Shown here: piece after piece, positions 34,580 to 41,575 of the stretch
Numbering within the stretch: the first letter of the stretch is position 1
How the letters are laid out: each line of letters begins with the position of its first letter
Program-made: the position numbers and the translations under genes
The notes under the pieces: generated by a model
Told to the model about the DNA's origin: nothing
The model's input: only the letters and a program-made list of their open reading frames with translations
Databases searched by the model: none
Assembly: GCA_016718155.1 (NCBI GenBank)
Contig: JADKEH010000015.1
Span: 62,001-126,000, forward strand
DNA: 64,000 nt
Origin: Candidatus Rhodoferax randersensis
Lineage (GTDB): Bacteria > Pseudomonadota > Gammaproteobacteria > Burkholderiales > Burkholderiaceae_C
Reading direction: 5' to 3'

Positions 34580-35231
34580 ACATGGGCCTCTCTGCGGGCT
34601 TGGGCCCGTCGGGATAAATCAACAGCGGCAGCCGCTTGAGTGCCATGCCCCGCTCGCGGGCTCGGCCTACGCGCAACGCATCAAACAGAGCCAACATTTC
34701 GTAGAGCTTGGCGTCTTGCGTTGCGGCAAAGGGCACGCTGGGATGAAGTGGCTCGAGCCCCTGCCCACGCACCGAGCCATTGGGGTGTGGCCACACCCAA
34801 TCGTCAGACCCCGGAGCAAACACACCTGCAAATGCTGGCGCGCTGTGGCTGGTAGGCACCCCAACGGAGACTGGCAGCTTGTCCGCCGGAAACGCATATT
34901 TGGCTCCATGCACTGCAAACTCAGCCAAGTTGCGGCTGTGCACGCGGGCCGGGTTGTCTGCACTGCTTGCGGAGGCCGCCTTGGCGCGCCGGGGCCTGGT
35001 CTGTACGCGGTAGACCGCTACAGCCTCTTGCACGCCAGGTGCCGCTTCGGGCGGAGGAATCAGCAAAGCGGTATCGACCAGCAACCCCGCCTGGAGTCCG
35101 CGCTTGATGCAGGCATGCGCCTCCGACACGCTAATGCCCAGCTCCTGCGCCAGCCGCGCATATGTCCAGCGCTGTTCGCCCCACGCCACGAGCTTGAGGG
35201 CTACCAGGAAGTCTTGGGGTTTAAGCTGCAT
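34572..35231 (-). CDS. helix-turn-helix protein, likely cognate regulator/antitoxin of the nucleotidyltransferase
   Basis: 219 aa. An N-terminal winged HTH is clear: PQDFLVALKLVAWGEQRWTY, then ARLAQELGISVSEAHACIKR and GLQAGLLV. A linker rich in Ala/Pro/Arg follows, then a conserved-looking C-terminal part (WVWPHPNGSVRGQGLEPLHP, AATQDAKLYEMLALFDALR) that I cannot assign. It overlaps the NTase by 8 bp. ATG 35231 lies at the edge of a perfect 16-bp inverted repeat, so no ordinary ribosome-binding site precedes it, which suggests a leaderless or hairpin-controlled mRNA. Autoregulation is inferred. Confidence 0.75.
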   Translation of the reverse strand: MQLKPQDFLVALKLVAWGEQRWTYARLAQELGISVSEAHACIKRGLQAGLLVDTALLIPPPEAAPGVQEAVAVYRVQTRPRRAKAASASSADNPARVHSRNLAEFAVHGAKYAFPADKLPVSVGVPTSHSAPAFAGVFAPGSDDWVWPHPNGSVRGQGLEPLHPSVPFAATQDAKLYEMLALFDALRVGRARERGMALKRLPLLIYPDGPKPAERPMYG

Positions 35232-35271
35232 TTACATTCAATATTCATGAATCGCGAATATTGAATGTAAA
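35231..35271. promoter_or_regulatory. perfect 16-bp inverted repeat overlapping the start of the HTH gene
   Basis: TTTACATTCAATATTC (35231-35246) and GAATATTGAATGTAAA (35256-35271) are exact complements separated by 9 bp. The A/T-rich arms stand out from the GC-rich surroundings. One arm includes the first base of the ATG of the HTH gene. It is most simply the operator of the HTH-NTase-methylase operon. Confidence 0.8.
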
Positions 35272-35340
35272 TTAGTTGCCATCCAAAAGCAAGTCATGAA
35301 TGAAATCAGCCTCCAGCCCTCGTTGATACTAGGCAAGCAG

Positions 35341-35798
35341 CTATACATTTTGCAGCAAACCCGTAGCAGGCGTATGCCTGAAAAAGGCATCCAAGGTCAA
35401 AATTGGGCAGCCGCTTACCTGCTCAAACTCTGCGGCAATGGCCAGCAGATCCCGGTCGCCAGACACCAGCACTTGCGCTTTGCCCACCACCGCCAGGTGC
35501 ATAAACGGTTCGTCCAGCACATCGCGGCACGGGGTACTTGGGGCGGGGGCTGGGGGATGCGCACTGTCTGGGTGTAAGGCAGGTAATCGGCCAACAATTC
35601 GTCCTGGTCAGCTTGGGAGAGGCGGAACTTGGGGTAGGCCAGCACCCGCACCAGCTCTTGCACCGTGACCGCGCTGGCCAAAGGCAGCAACACGCCCTGC
35701 TGCCAGGCCCGGCGCACCTGCCCTGCCGCGCCACCGCCAAACACCAGCGCGGACAAGACCACGTTGGTGTCCAGCACCACGCGCACTGGCGCCGTCAT
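35341..35798 (-). pseudogene. PIN-domain toxin (COG1569-like), single-base frameshift
   Basis: The first 92 residues are a PIN domain start: VRVVLDTNVVLSALVFGG (Asp9), TVQELVRVLAYPKFRLSQAD and TVRIPQPPPQVP. At the G4 run 35531-35534 one base is missing; restoring it gives CRDVLDEPFMHLAVVGKAQV, then LVSGDRDLLAIAAEFE and CPILTLDAFF, ending at 35341. The acidic residues needed for RNase activity lie on both sides of the break. Start overlaps the antitoxin stop (ATGA). Function would be cleavage of RNA, held in check by the AbrB-type partner. Confidence 0.8.
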
Positions 35799-36115
35799 GC
35801 TTTGGGCAGAGGCTTTTTGGCAGCCGCCTTCTTGGGCTTGGCAGGCTTTAACGCATAAGCAGCCACTGGCTCGGCAGCCATGGCTGGTGTGGCTTGCGGC
35901 GCTCTGGCCCAGGCTACCGCACCCGCAATGTCGGCGTCCGTCAAATCCAGCTCCGCCAGCTTGGCCCGCACCGCATCCCCGCGCTGAATGCGCACGGGCG
36001 TGAGGATGATCTGCCCGGCACGGGCCTCCACATCGAAGTATTCCGTGGCACCCACGGCCTGCGTCACGCTCTTGGGCAGCGTAAGCTGGTTTTTGGAAGT
36101 GAGTTTGGCAAGCAT
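35795..36115 (-). CDS. AbrB/SpoVT-family antitoxin
   Basis: 106 aa. The swapped-hairpin DNA-binding domain is MLAKLTSKNQLTLPKSVTQA, then VGATEYFDVEARAGQIILTP. A long tail of Ala/Pro/Lys (AAYALKPAKPKKAAAKKPLP) follows. Coupled by a 4-bp overlap to the PIN toxin gene. An upstream in-frame Met at 36142 exists, but the domain begins at 36115. Intact, unlike its toxin. Confidence 0.8.
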   Translation of the reverse strand: MLAKLTSKNQLTLPKSVTQAVGATEYFDVEARAGQIILTPVRIQRGDAVRAKLAELDLTDADIAGAVAWARAPQATPAMAAEPVAAYALKPAKPKKAAAKKPLPKA

Positions 36116-36191
36116 GGCATTTGACGAAAAGTAAGGATTCATTACTTTAACGATGGATAGCTCATTTGTCTAGCCGCGTCTATTGCAAGAA

Positions 36192-36218
36192 ATTACCGTA
36201 ATGGCGCAAAATGCGCCA
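36192..36218. promoter_or_regulatory. two adjacent palindromes upstream of the ParD-like gene
   Basis: ATTAC-C-GTAAT (36192-36202) abuts TGGCGCA-AAA-TGCGCCA (36202-36218). They end 15 bp before the start of the ParD-like gene, just ahead of its AGGAG site, and fit an autoregulatory operator. Confidence 0.5.
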
Positions 36219-36233
36219 ATCAGGAGAAATTCT

Positions 36234-36575
36234 ATGACCCAAGCTCACACCGGTTTTGCATCCGTCAAACTACCCACCGCTTTGGTGAACCAAGCACGTG
36301 AAGCTGCACAGCCCATGCGCCGCTCAGTGGCGGGCCAAGTGGAATACTGGGCCACGCTGGGCCGCATCGTGGAGCACAGCGGCCTGACTGCGCAAGAAGC
36401 ACAAACCGCCATTGCCACCTACGAAGCCGCCGCCCGGCGCGCGCGCCCCGGCCCCAGCGAGCCCGCGAACCAGGCAGACGCCCTACTCGCCCAGTTCATG
36501 GCGGTGGAAAACGATGGCAGCTTGGCGCAGCGCGTGCGCGAGGTGGTAGCGAAGGCTGAGGGGACTCCACTTTAG
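36234..36575 (+). CDS. ParD-like antitoxin (PF11903-type), orphan
   Basis: 113 aa. Sequence SVKLPTALVNQAREAAQPMR, then RSVAGQVEYWATLGRIVE is the strand-helix-helix of ParD-like antitoxins, with the recognisable 'RS..GQ.E.W...GR' core. AGGAG at 36222 supports ATG 36234. No toxin gene follows; the next 330 bp hold only a Comamonadaceae-type repeat and no ORF. An orphan antitoxin or a chromosomal regulator are both possible. Confidence 0.75.
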   Translation: MTQAHTGFASVKLPTALVNQAREAAQPMRRSVAGQVEYWATLGRIVEHSGLTAQEAQTAIATYEAAARRARPGPSEPANQADALLAQFMAVENDGSLAQRVREVVAKAEGTPL

Positions 36576-36907
36576 GGTTGCAATTTGCAACCTTAGGGCT
36601 GAATTAAGTATGAAATGGCTGCCAGCCCCCGTGGAAACTGCGCAAGCAGCTATCAAAAGAGAAGCAAATGACTGCCCCCGCGCGATACCAGTGCTTGCAA
36701 TTGAGCCGCGGGCAGCTTTCCTCTAAGCCGGGCGGTTCCGCCAATGACAGGAGTTCCACAGGCAAATGAGGGGAGTCAGTCGAATTATGTTTGGCTCTTT
36801 AGGACACAAGCCATTGATTTGTATGGATTTTCCAAAGACAAACGCAACTCATCCGGTTTGCGTTTAAGCACTTCCGAAAACCCATTTATGCGTAGTACTA
36901 TCGCACC
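36576..36907. other. gene-free gap with a Comamonadaceae-type GCAAGCAGCTATCAAAAG repeat
   Basis: No supported ORF on either strand. It includes TTGCAATTTGCAA just after the ParD-like stop and the GCGCAAGCAGCTATCAAAAG element near 36637, of the same kind as the GCTAT/ATAGC palindromes found elsewhere in the window. Confidence 0.5.
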
Positions 36908-37111
36908 ATGACCCTCAAAGAATCCAACCCGTACCTGCGCAGCCGCACCGTGGCTGCACGCAAGGCCGCGCTTCGGATTTCTGCCAAAACGTCATCTGCG
37001 GTGGAAGGCATTCGCGCCCCGTTTGCTGCAACCGCTACAGCCAAAGCACCCGCCACCCAGGAAAGCTTTACCGCGTATTGGCAGCAGCGCGCTGCTTCGA
37101 GCGCGCGATAA
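36908..37111 (+). CDS. small Fic-antitoxin-like protein
   Basis: 67 aa. Contains KTSSAVEGIRAPF; S-S-A-V-E-G fits the inhibitory motif (S/T)xxxE(G/N) by which Fic antitoxins block the ATP site of Fic AMP-transferases. Small proteins beginning NPYLR..., with SSA(V/I)EGIRAPF, are associated with Fic or DOC-like toxins as I recall. Its last codons overlap, on the opposite strand, a remnant of a Fic C-terminus (37068-37244). No intact Fic gene is present, so it is an orphan. The assignment rests on one motif. Confidence 0.5.
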   Translation: MTLKESNPYLRSRTVAARKAALRISAKTSSAVEGIRAPFAATATAKAPATQESFTAYWQQRAASSAR

Positions 37112-37244
37112 TTTTTTCGAACACGGCCGCCAAGGGCCGATAGTCCCGCCCCATTGCGGCATGGATTCGACCAATGTAGATGCGCCGCCCCCGGCCCAGC
37201 ATGGGGCTGGAGTCCAGCGGCGGCAGGCCCGCCTGCAAGGCCAT
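37068..37244 (-). pseudogene. C-terminal remnant of a Fic-domain protein
   Basis: 58 codons: LMALQAGLPPLDSSPMLGRG, then RRIYIGRIHAAMGRDYRPLA and AVFEKIIARSKQR. This matches the end of Fic/'mobile mystery protein'-type proteins (LLALQAGLPPLDF..I.G....YF.A...G...Y.PM...F..VI). The catalytic HPFxxGNG motif is absent. Its ATG overlaps the HepT stop as TGATG, perhaps by chance. Confidence 0.5.
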
Positions 37245-37587
37245 CAACCCACGCTATTCAGCAGCGCCTGAACATCCGCCAACAAAGGCGCCAGGTCAAC
37301 CTCGACCGCGCTCCAAACGATGGCGGGATCGATCACGTCATAGCCGTGGATCAGCACATTGCGAAACGCGATGATTCGGCGGTAGTCGGTGATGCGGGCG
37401 GCGGTTTCTGGGTCGTCCTTTTCCAGGCGGCGTATGGCCTCACCAATGATCTCGAAGTTGCGTTCTACAGCCTGGCGCAGCAAGCGGTCTTGCTTGAATT
37501 GAGGCAGCGCAACCCCATCGGTGGCAGTTTTGACAAAATCCGCCGCACTGCGGATGCTTTAAGCAGCTTGGGAGCGCGTGGATGCAT
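37244..37587 (-). pseudogene. hepT: HepT-type HEPN toxin, single-base frameshift
   Basis: The intact 3' part encodes RLLRQAVERNFEIIGEAIRR and the RNase motif RNVLIHGYD (R-x4-H), ending ALLADVQALLNSVG. The start ATG 37587 (MHPRAPKLL) lies inside the end of mntA; one base is missing at 37560/37561 (GCTTT-AAGC, expected GCTTTCAAGC on the plus strand). Restored, the protein is 114 aa, the normal HepT length. HEPN toxins cleave RNA and are silenced by AMPylation by the MntA partner. Confidence 0.8.
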
Positions 37588-37885
37588 AGACGGATTGGCG
37601 AGATTGGTTCACTGCCGCAATGAAATACGGGTTGCTCAACGCGCTGGCCGACACCAGATCAATCTTGCGAAGGAACACGTTCTCCAATGCTTCTTGCAAC
37701 CCAAAGTAGCGGTGAAAGAGACTGCCTTTGTCTTCCGGGCTGAACTCAACCAAAAAATCAATGTCGCTGTGCGCCGCATCAAAAGCACCATCGGCCGCCG
37801 AGCCAAACACATCCAAACTCTGCACACCAAAGCGGTTGCACAGTTCGGCAACTTCGGGGCGGTGCTTTTCGATGAGGTTGATCAT
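37559..37885 (-). CDS. mntA: MntA-type minimal nucleotidyltransferase antitoxin
   Basis: 108 aa. The signature GSAADGAFDAAHSDIDFLVE gives the GSx10DxD motif of minimal nucleotidyltransferases. In HEPN/MNT modules this enzyme adds AMP groups to a Tyr of HepT (usually in RX4HXY; here RNVLIHGY supplies the Tyr) and so neutralises it. The gene is intact and overlaps the start of hepT by about 29 bp. Confidence 0.85.
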   Translation of the reverse strand: MINLIEKHRPEVAELCNRFGVQSLDVFGSAADGAFDAAHSDIDFLVEFSPEDKGSLFHRYFGLQEALENVFLRKIDLVSASALSNPYFIAAVNQSRQSVYASTRSQAA

Positions 37886-37939
37886 GGTGTTCTCTTGCTG
37901 GGATTATGCCGCCGACACCCGGCCGACAGGCTGCCCGGC

Positions 37940-38153
37940 CGTGGGTGGTGAAGCCGATGGCGCGGGTCCAGAAGACTTTTTGCAGGTACACCCCGGTCTG
38001 CGCCAGCTCGGGCCGGGCCTTGACCTGCGGCAGCAGCGCACGCGGGAACACCAAAGCTTTGCCGATCCAGTTGGACTTGTCGACGATGCGCAGGCCGTCG
38101 GGGTCGCCGTCGGCGACGAAGATGCGGAGGGAGAAAGGGGCTTCCATCTTCAC
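37940..38153 (-). pseudogene. GIY-YIG nuclease-family gene with internal deletion
   Basis: N-terminus FSLRIFVADGDPDGLRIVDK, then SNWIGKALVFPRALLPQV and QTGVYL is the conserved beginning of a betaproteobacterial GIY-YIG-containing family. It then jumps straight to KVFWTRAIGFTTHGRA, which normally occurs some 40-50 residues later, after the nuclease motif (YIGEGDPV). The catalytic part is therefore deleted and the C-terminus is lost into mntA. Family recognised from memory. No gene is seen in 38170-38336. Confidence 0.55.
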
Positions 38154-38336
38154 ATCAAGATGTCCTTAATGTAAGGAAAATTGATTTCCCTTACCTTGCA
38201 AACAACTCAACGTAAGTTTCAAACACATAGAGGCGGTGCCTGGCGCAGCCCGCTGCCTATTGTGTGGGAAAGCACCGGGGTGCAAAAGTGCGCTGCAACG
38301 GCCCTTGACGCAGTCCCCACGCGCGGGGCTAAACAA

Positions 38337-39008
38337 CTACCCTGCGGGTCGCCCGAGGTTCATGGTCCAGTAATAGCCGTAGTTGGACGCATCACTGCGA
38401 ACGCAGGCCACGGCTACATCCCGATACACAGGATTCATCAGATTGCGGCAATGGCCAGGGCTGTTGGTCCAAGTGGCGATGACGCTTTGCGCCGTGGTTT
38501 GGCCAGCGGCGATGTTCTCGCCCAGGGCCGTGTAGGCATAGCCGGCGGCTTGCACCCGCTGCTCCATGATTCTTCCGTCCAGGCTGGTGTGCGAGAAATA
38601 GTTGTTGCGCGCCATGTCACTGGAGTGCCCACCGCTTGCCTGCAACAGCAGCGTGTTCCAGACCAGCGGACCCGTGGCGGGATACACGGTTGAACCACAC
38701 ACGGCACCCACAGAACGCAAGGTATTGAGGCGCTGCATCACTTCGCTCTGGATGCCGGCCTCGCCGTTCAAACCGCAACTCACATCCACCCCCGGCGCTG
38801 CAGCAGGAACGACTGCGGCCGGCGTGGAGGCGTCGGCAACCGTCACGGCCGTCGCAGGTGCCGGGACTGCGAGGCCTGCCGGTGCTGGTGTGGGTGCGGT
38901 TGTGCTGGCACTGTCGGCATCGCCACCGCCGCCGCAAGCGGCCAGGACGCCACTCAAGCACAGCGCAACGCCAGCACGCAGCGGGCGCTTTGAGGCAAGA
39001 AGAATCAT
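38337..39008 (-). CDS. CAP/SCP-domain lipoprotein
   Basis: 223 aa. Lipobox LAACG (Cys about 25) with Gly-rich and Ala/Thr/Pro linker to about 75, then a CAP domain: RLNTLRSVGAVCG, LLLQASGGHSSDMARNNYFS, HTSLDGRIMEQRVQAAGYAY, GENIAAGQTTAQSVIATWTN and SPGHCRNLMNPVYRDVAVAC. The His/Glu cavity residues (HSSDM, FSHTS, GENI, GHC) are present. Bacterial CAP proteins are secreted or surface-bound; their function is mostly unknown. Two Cys pairs may form disulphides. Confidence 0.88.
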   Translation of the reverse strand: MILLASKRPLRAGVALCLSGVLAACGGGGDADSASTTAPTPAPAGLAVPAPATAVTVADASTPAAVVPAAAPGVDVSCGLNGEAGIQSEVMQRLNTLRSVGAVCGSTVYPATGPLVWNTLLLQASGGHSSDMARNNYFSHTSLDGRIMEQRVQAAGYAYTALGENIAAGQTTAQSVIATWTNSPGHCRNLMNPVYRDVAVACVRSDASNYGYYWTMNLGRPAG

Positions 39009-39119
39009 GGGAAGGTTTGCTTAAACAGCGAAACCGGGAATTATGAGCATGCCCACACCCCGCAGCGTCGAAACTTTGTAAGCCAATGTACCGGCTCATC
39101 CACCTATCGCGGACCGGTA

Positions 39120-39927
39120 TCAATGGCCGTGCGCCAAGCCACTCACCCAGGTCACCAGCGCAATACCTGCCAGCAGCCACACAATTTGCGCCGCCGTCTC
39201 GCGGGCGCTCAAGCGTTTTTGCAGTTGGGGAATCAAATCGGCCAATGCCACATACATGAAGCTGCTGGATGCCACCACCAAAAAATAGGGCTGGTAGTCG
39301 CGCAACTGCTCCACCAGCCAGTAGCCCACCAGCCCCCCAATGGCCGTGACGGCGCCGGCCAGCGACACCTTGATCAGCGCGGTGTTGCGGGTGCTGGCGG
39401 CGTGGCGCAGCACCATCAGGTCGCCCATGTGGTGCGGCACTTCGTGCGCCAGCACCGCCAGCGAGGCGATCACACCCAGGCGCATGTCGGCCATGAAAGC
39501 CGAGGCGATCAACACGCCGTCGCCAAAACAGTGCACGCTGTCGCCGGTCAGCACCGCCCAGGTACCGGCTTTGGCGGGCTCCGTGGGCGTGGCCGTGCTC
39601 AGGCCCATGGTCGTGGCCACTGTGGTCATGGCCGGTGTGGTCGTGGTGGTGGTGCTCATGCCCGTGGTGCCACAGCTCGGCCTTGTCGAGCAAAAAGAAG
39701 AACACCAGCCCGACGAGCAGGGTCAGGAACAACTCCTTGGCGCCGGCCTGGCTCTCAAAGGCTTCGGGCAGCAGGTGCATAAAGGCCGTGGCCAGCAAGG
39801 CGCCAGCGGCCAGGCTGAGCATGTGCTGGGTATAGCGCGCCAACAGGCCAAAGCTCAAGGCGGCGGCCAGCCACACGCTGCCAATGCCGGCGGCCAGGGT
39901 ACCCAACAAAATCGCTACTAATAGCAT
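39120..39927 (-). pseudogene. ZIP-family metal transporter, frameshift in the His-rich loop
   Basis: N-terminal part MLLVAILLGTLAAGIGSVWL to DKAELWHHGHEHHHHDHTGH has three membrane segments and a cytoplasmic His/Asp-rich metal-binding loop. The C-terminal part, in another frame, is TGDSVHCFGDGVLIASAFMA, LAVLAHEVPHHMGDLMVLRH (the HE(V/I)PH metal site) to WLLAGIALVTWVSGLAHGH. The frames meet at about 39580-39600, inside the loop. Together they form a normal ZIP protein of about 270 aa, importing Zn2+ or Fe2+. A one-base error in the repetitive His-coding sequence is plausible. Confidence 0.8.
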
Positions 39928-40020
39928 AGCTATACACGCTTATATTTAAAGGGCTACCGCCCCATTCAACCCATCGCAACAAGACCTAGGCGTGGGGGAG
40001 TATCAGGGTACACCACAAAC

Positions 40021-40173
40021 CGTGAAGCCGTGCCCCGCCTCATTGCCGACGGCCACGGCGGCCTTCATCTTATCAACGGGGTCGATTGGGATGCCGCCAT
40101 CGGCCGCAGCGCCTTGGTGAATATTGCCAAGGGCTGTCGATGGCAAGGCCTAAGTGTCGATAATGCAGCCTAG
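40021..40173 (+). other. possible gene fragment, unidentified
   Basis: The frame REAVPRLIADGHGGLHLING, then VDWDAAIGRSALVNIAKGCR and WQGLSVDNAA, stop TAG 40171, has protein-like composition but no start and no recognised family. It may be a decayed gene. The rest of 39928-40202 holds a GCTACTAATAGCATAGCTAT-type repeat and nothing else. Confidence 0.25.
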
Positions 40174-40202
40174 CTCACTCCCCACGGGTTGCATCGGCCG
40201 AC

Positions 40203-41376
40203 ATGGACGCTACCAGCAAGCTATCCCCCCTCACCTGGCCCGCAGTCCTGGCGACCGCGGCGCTGGCTTGTGAGGTGATGGCGTGGGCCTGGGCGATCCG
40301 GCTCACCGGCGGGGCCGATCTGACCGGCCTGCTCTGGCTGGCCGGCGCCGGTCTGGGGGCGCTGGTCGCGAGCATGGTGTGGATGTGGTGGCACCTGCGC
40401 CGCATGCGCCATACGCTGCGCCGGGCGCAGACTGCGGCCCTCAAGGTGACCAAGCACCAGCTTGCCATGCAGGCGGCCGAGCAGGAAGCCGCGCGCGCAC
40501 GCCAGTTGCTGGCCTCAAGCCTGGACGTGCTCGATGTCGGCGTCGAGATCTACGACGAGCGTGACCGGCTGCTGATGTTCAACCAACGCAGCAGCCACAT
40601 GCTGACGGGCTTTCAGCGCCACGACGACATTGGCAAAACTTTTTGAAGTCCTGGTGCGCGCTAACGTGGCGCGCGGCCTGATCACCGCAGCCATCGGCCA
40701 CGAGGAAGAATGGGTGCAGCAGCGCCTGCGCCAGCGCGGCAAGCACACCGCGCCCCTGCTACAGCAGATCACCAGCGGCCAGTGGATTCACACCTATGAG
40801 AAGTACACGACCGACGGCCACCTGGTGTGCACGCATGTGGATGTGACCGAGCAGGTGCACCGGGAGCAGGACCTGGAGGCATCCAACCACCGGCTGGCCC
40901 GGCAATCGATCACCGACGAGCTGACCGGCCTGGGCAACCGCCGCTGCTTCGACCAGACGCTGGAGACCGAGTGGCAACGCGCCGCGCGCGGTGGCACACC
41001 CTTGAGCCTGCTGATGGTGGACATCGACCACTTCAAGCGCTACAACGATCACTTCGGTGGGGAGGAATTTGTGCTGCTGCTGCCGGGTGCCAACGAGGCC
41101 CACGCGCTGGTCACCGCCCAGCAGTGCATGGAAAGCCTGCAGCGCGAGGCCATTGCCCATGGCGAGCCGGCGCCGACAGCGTTTCTGACTTGCAGCATCG
41201 GCGTGGCCACGGTGCAACCCGATGCCGAGCGCGAACCAGCGGCGCTGGTCAATGCCGCGGACGCCGCCATGTACCGCGCCAAGTCCAATGGCCGGGCGCG
41301 TTTTGAGATTGCCGGGCAAGCCGATTGGGAAATTGGCGACGACACACCCCGCACCCGGCCCACGCCATTGACGTAA
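40203..41376 (+). pseudogene. membrane PAS-GGDEF protein with frameshift and internal GGDEF deletion
   Basis: Two membrane segments (WPAVLATAALACEVMAWAWA, then LLWLAGAGLGALVASMVWMW) lead to a coiled coil and a PAS-like domain (DVGVEIYDERDRLLMFNQRS). At the T5 run 40640-40644 one T too many breaks the frame; removing it continues GKTFEVLVRANVARGLI into the GGDEF domain (TDELTGLGNRRCFDQTLETE, VDIDHFKRYNDHFGGEEFVL). About 35 residues normally between NDH(Y/F)G and the GGEEF loop are missing in frame, including the helix GDxxL and the I-site. Even with the frame repaired it is unlikely to fold as an active diguanylate cyclase. Confidence 0.8.
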
Positions 41377-41382
41377 AAGCAT

Positions 41383-41553
41383 CTCGTCATTGCGAACGCA
41401 GTGAAGCAATCCAGGACTCCTGAATTCATAGACTGCCGCGCTGCGCTCGCAGTGACGCCATCAGGTTCAAGGTCCGTGTGCGGTATCGGTCCGGATTCGG
41501 GAGGTTTTCCACGAACCGGCCGTCATTGCGAACGCAGTGACGCAATCCAGGGC
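41383..41553. repeat. dispersed palindromic intergenic repeats between the GGDEF gene and polA
   Basis: GTCATTGCGAACGCAGTGAA (41385), GACTGCCGCGCTGCGCTCGC (41431, inverted) and GTCATTGCGAACGCAGTGAC (41522). They separate two convergent genes and could serve as a bidirectional transcript end. Confidence 0.7.
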
Positions 41554-41575
41554 CCCAAAACACGTGGGTCGCCCC

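Noticed and set aside
35296..35577. Small plus-strand gene downstream of the palindrome
   Set aside because: It is antisense to the PIN-domain gene, whose motifs are clear once the frame is repaired.
39755..39982. Small minus-strand gene ahead of the ZIP transporter
   Set aside because: It largely overlaps the first ZIP segment in another frame and lacks conserved sequence.
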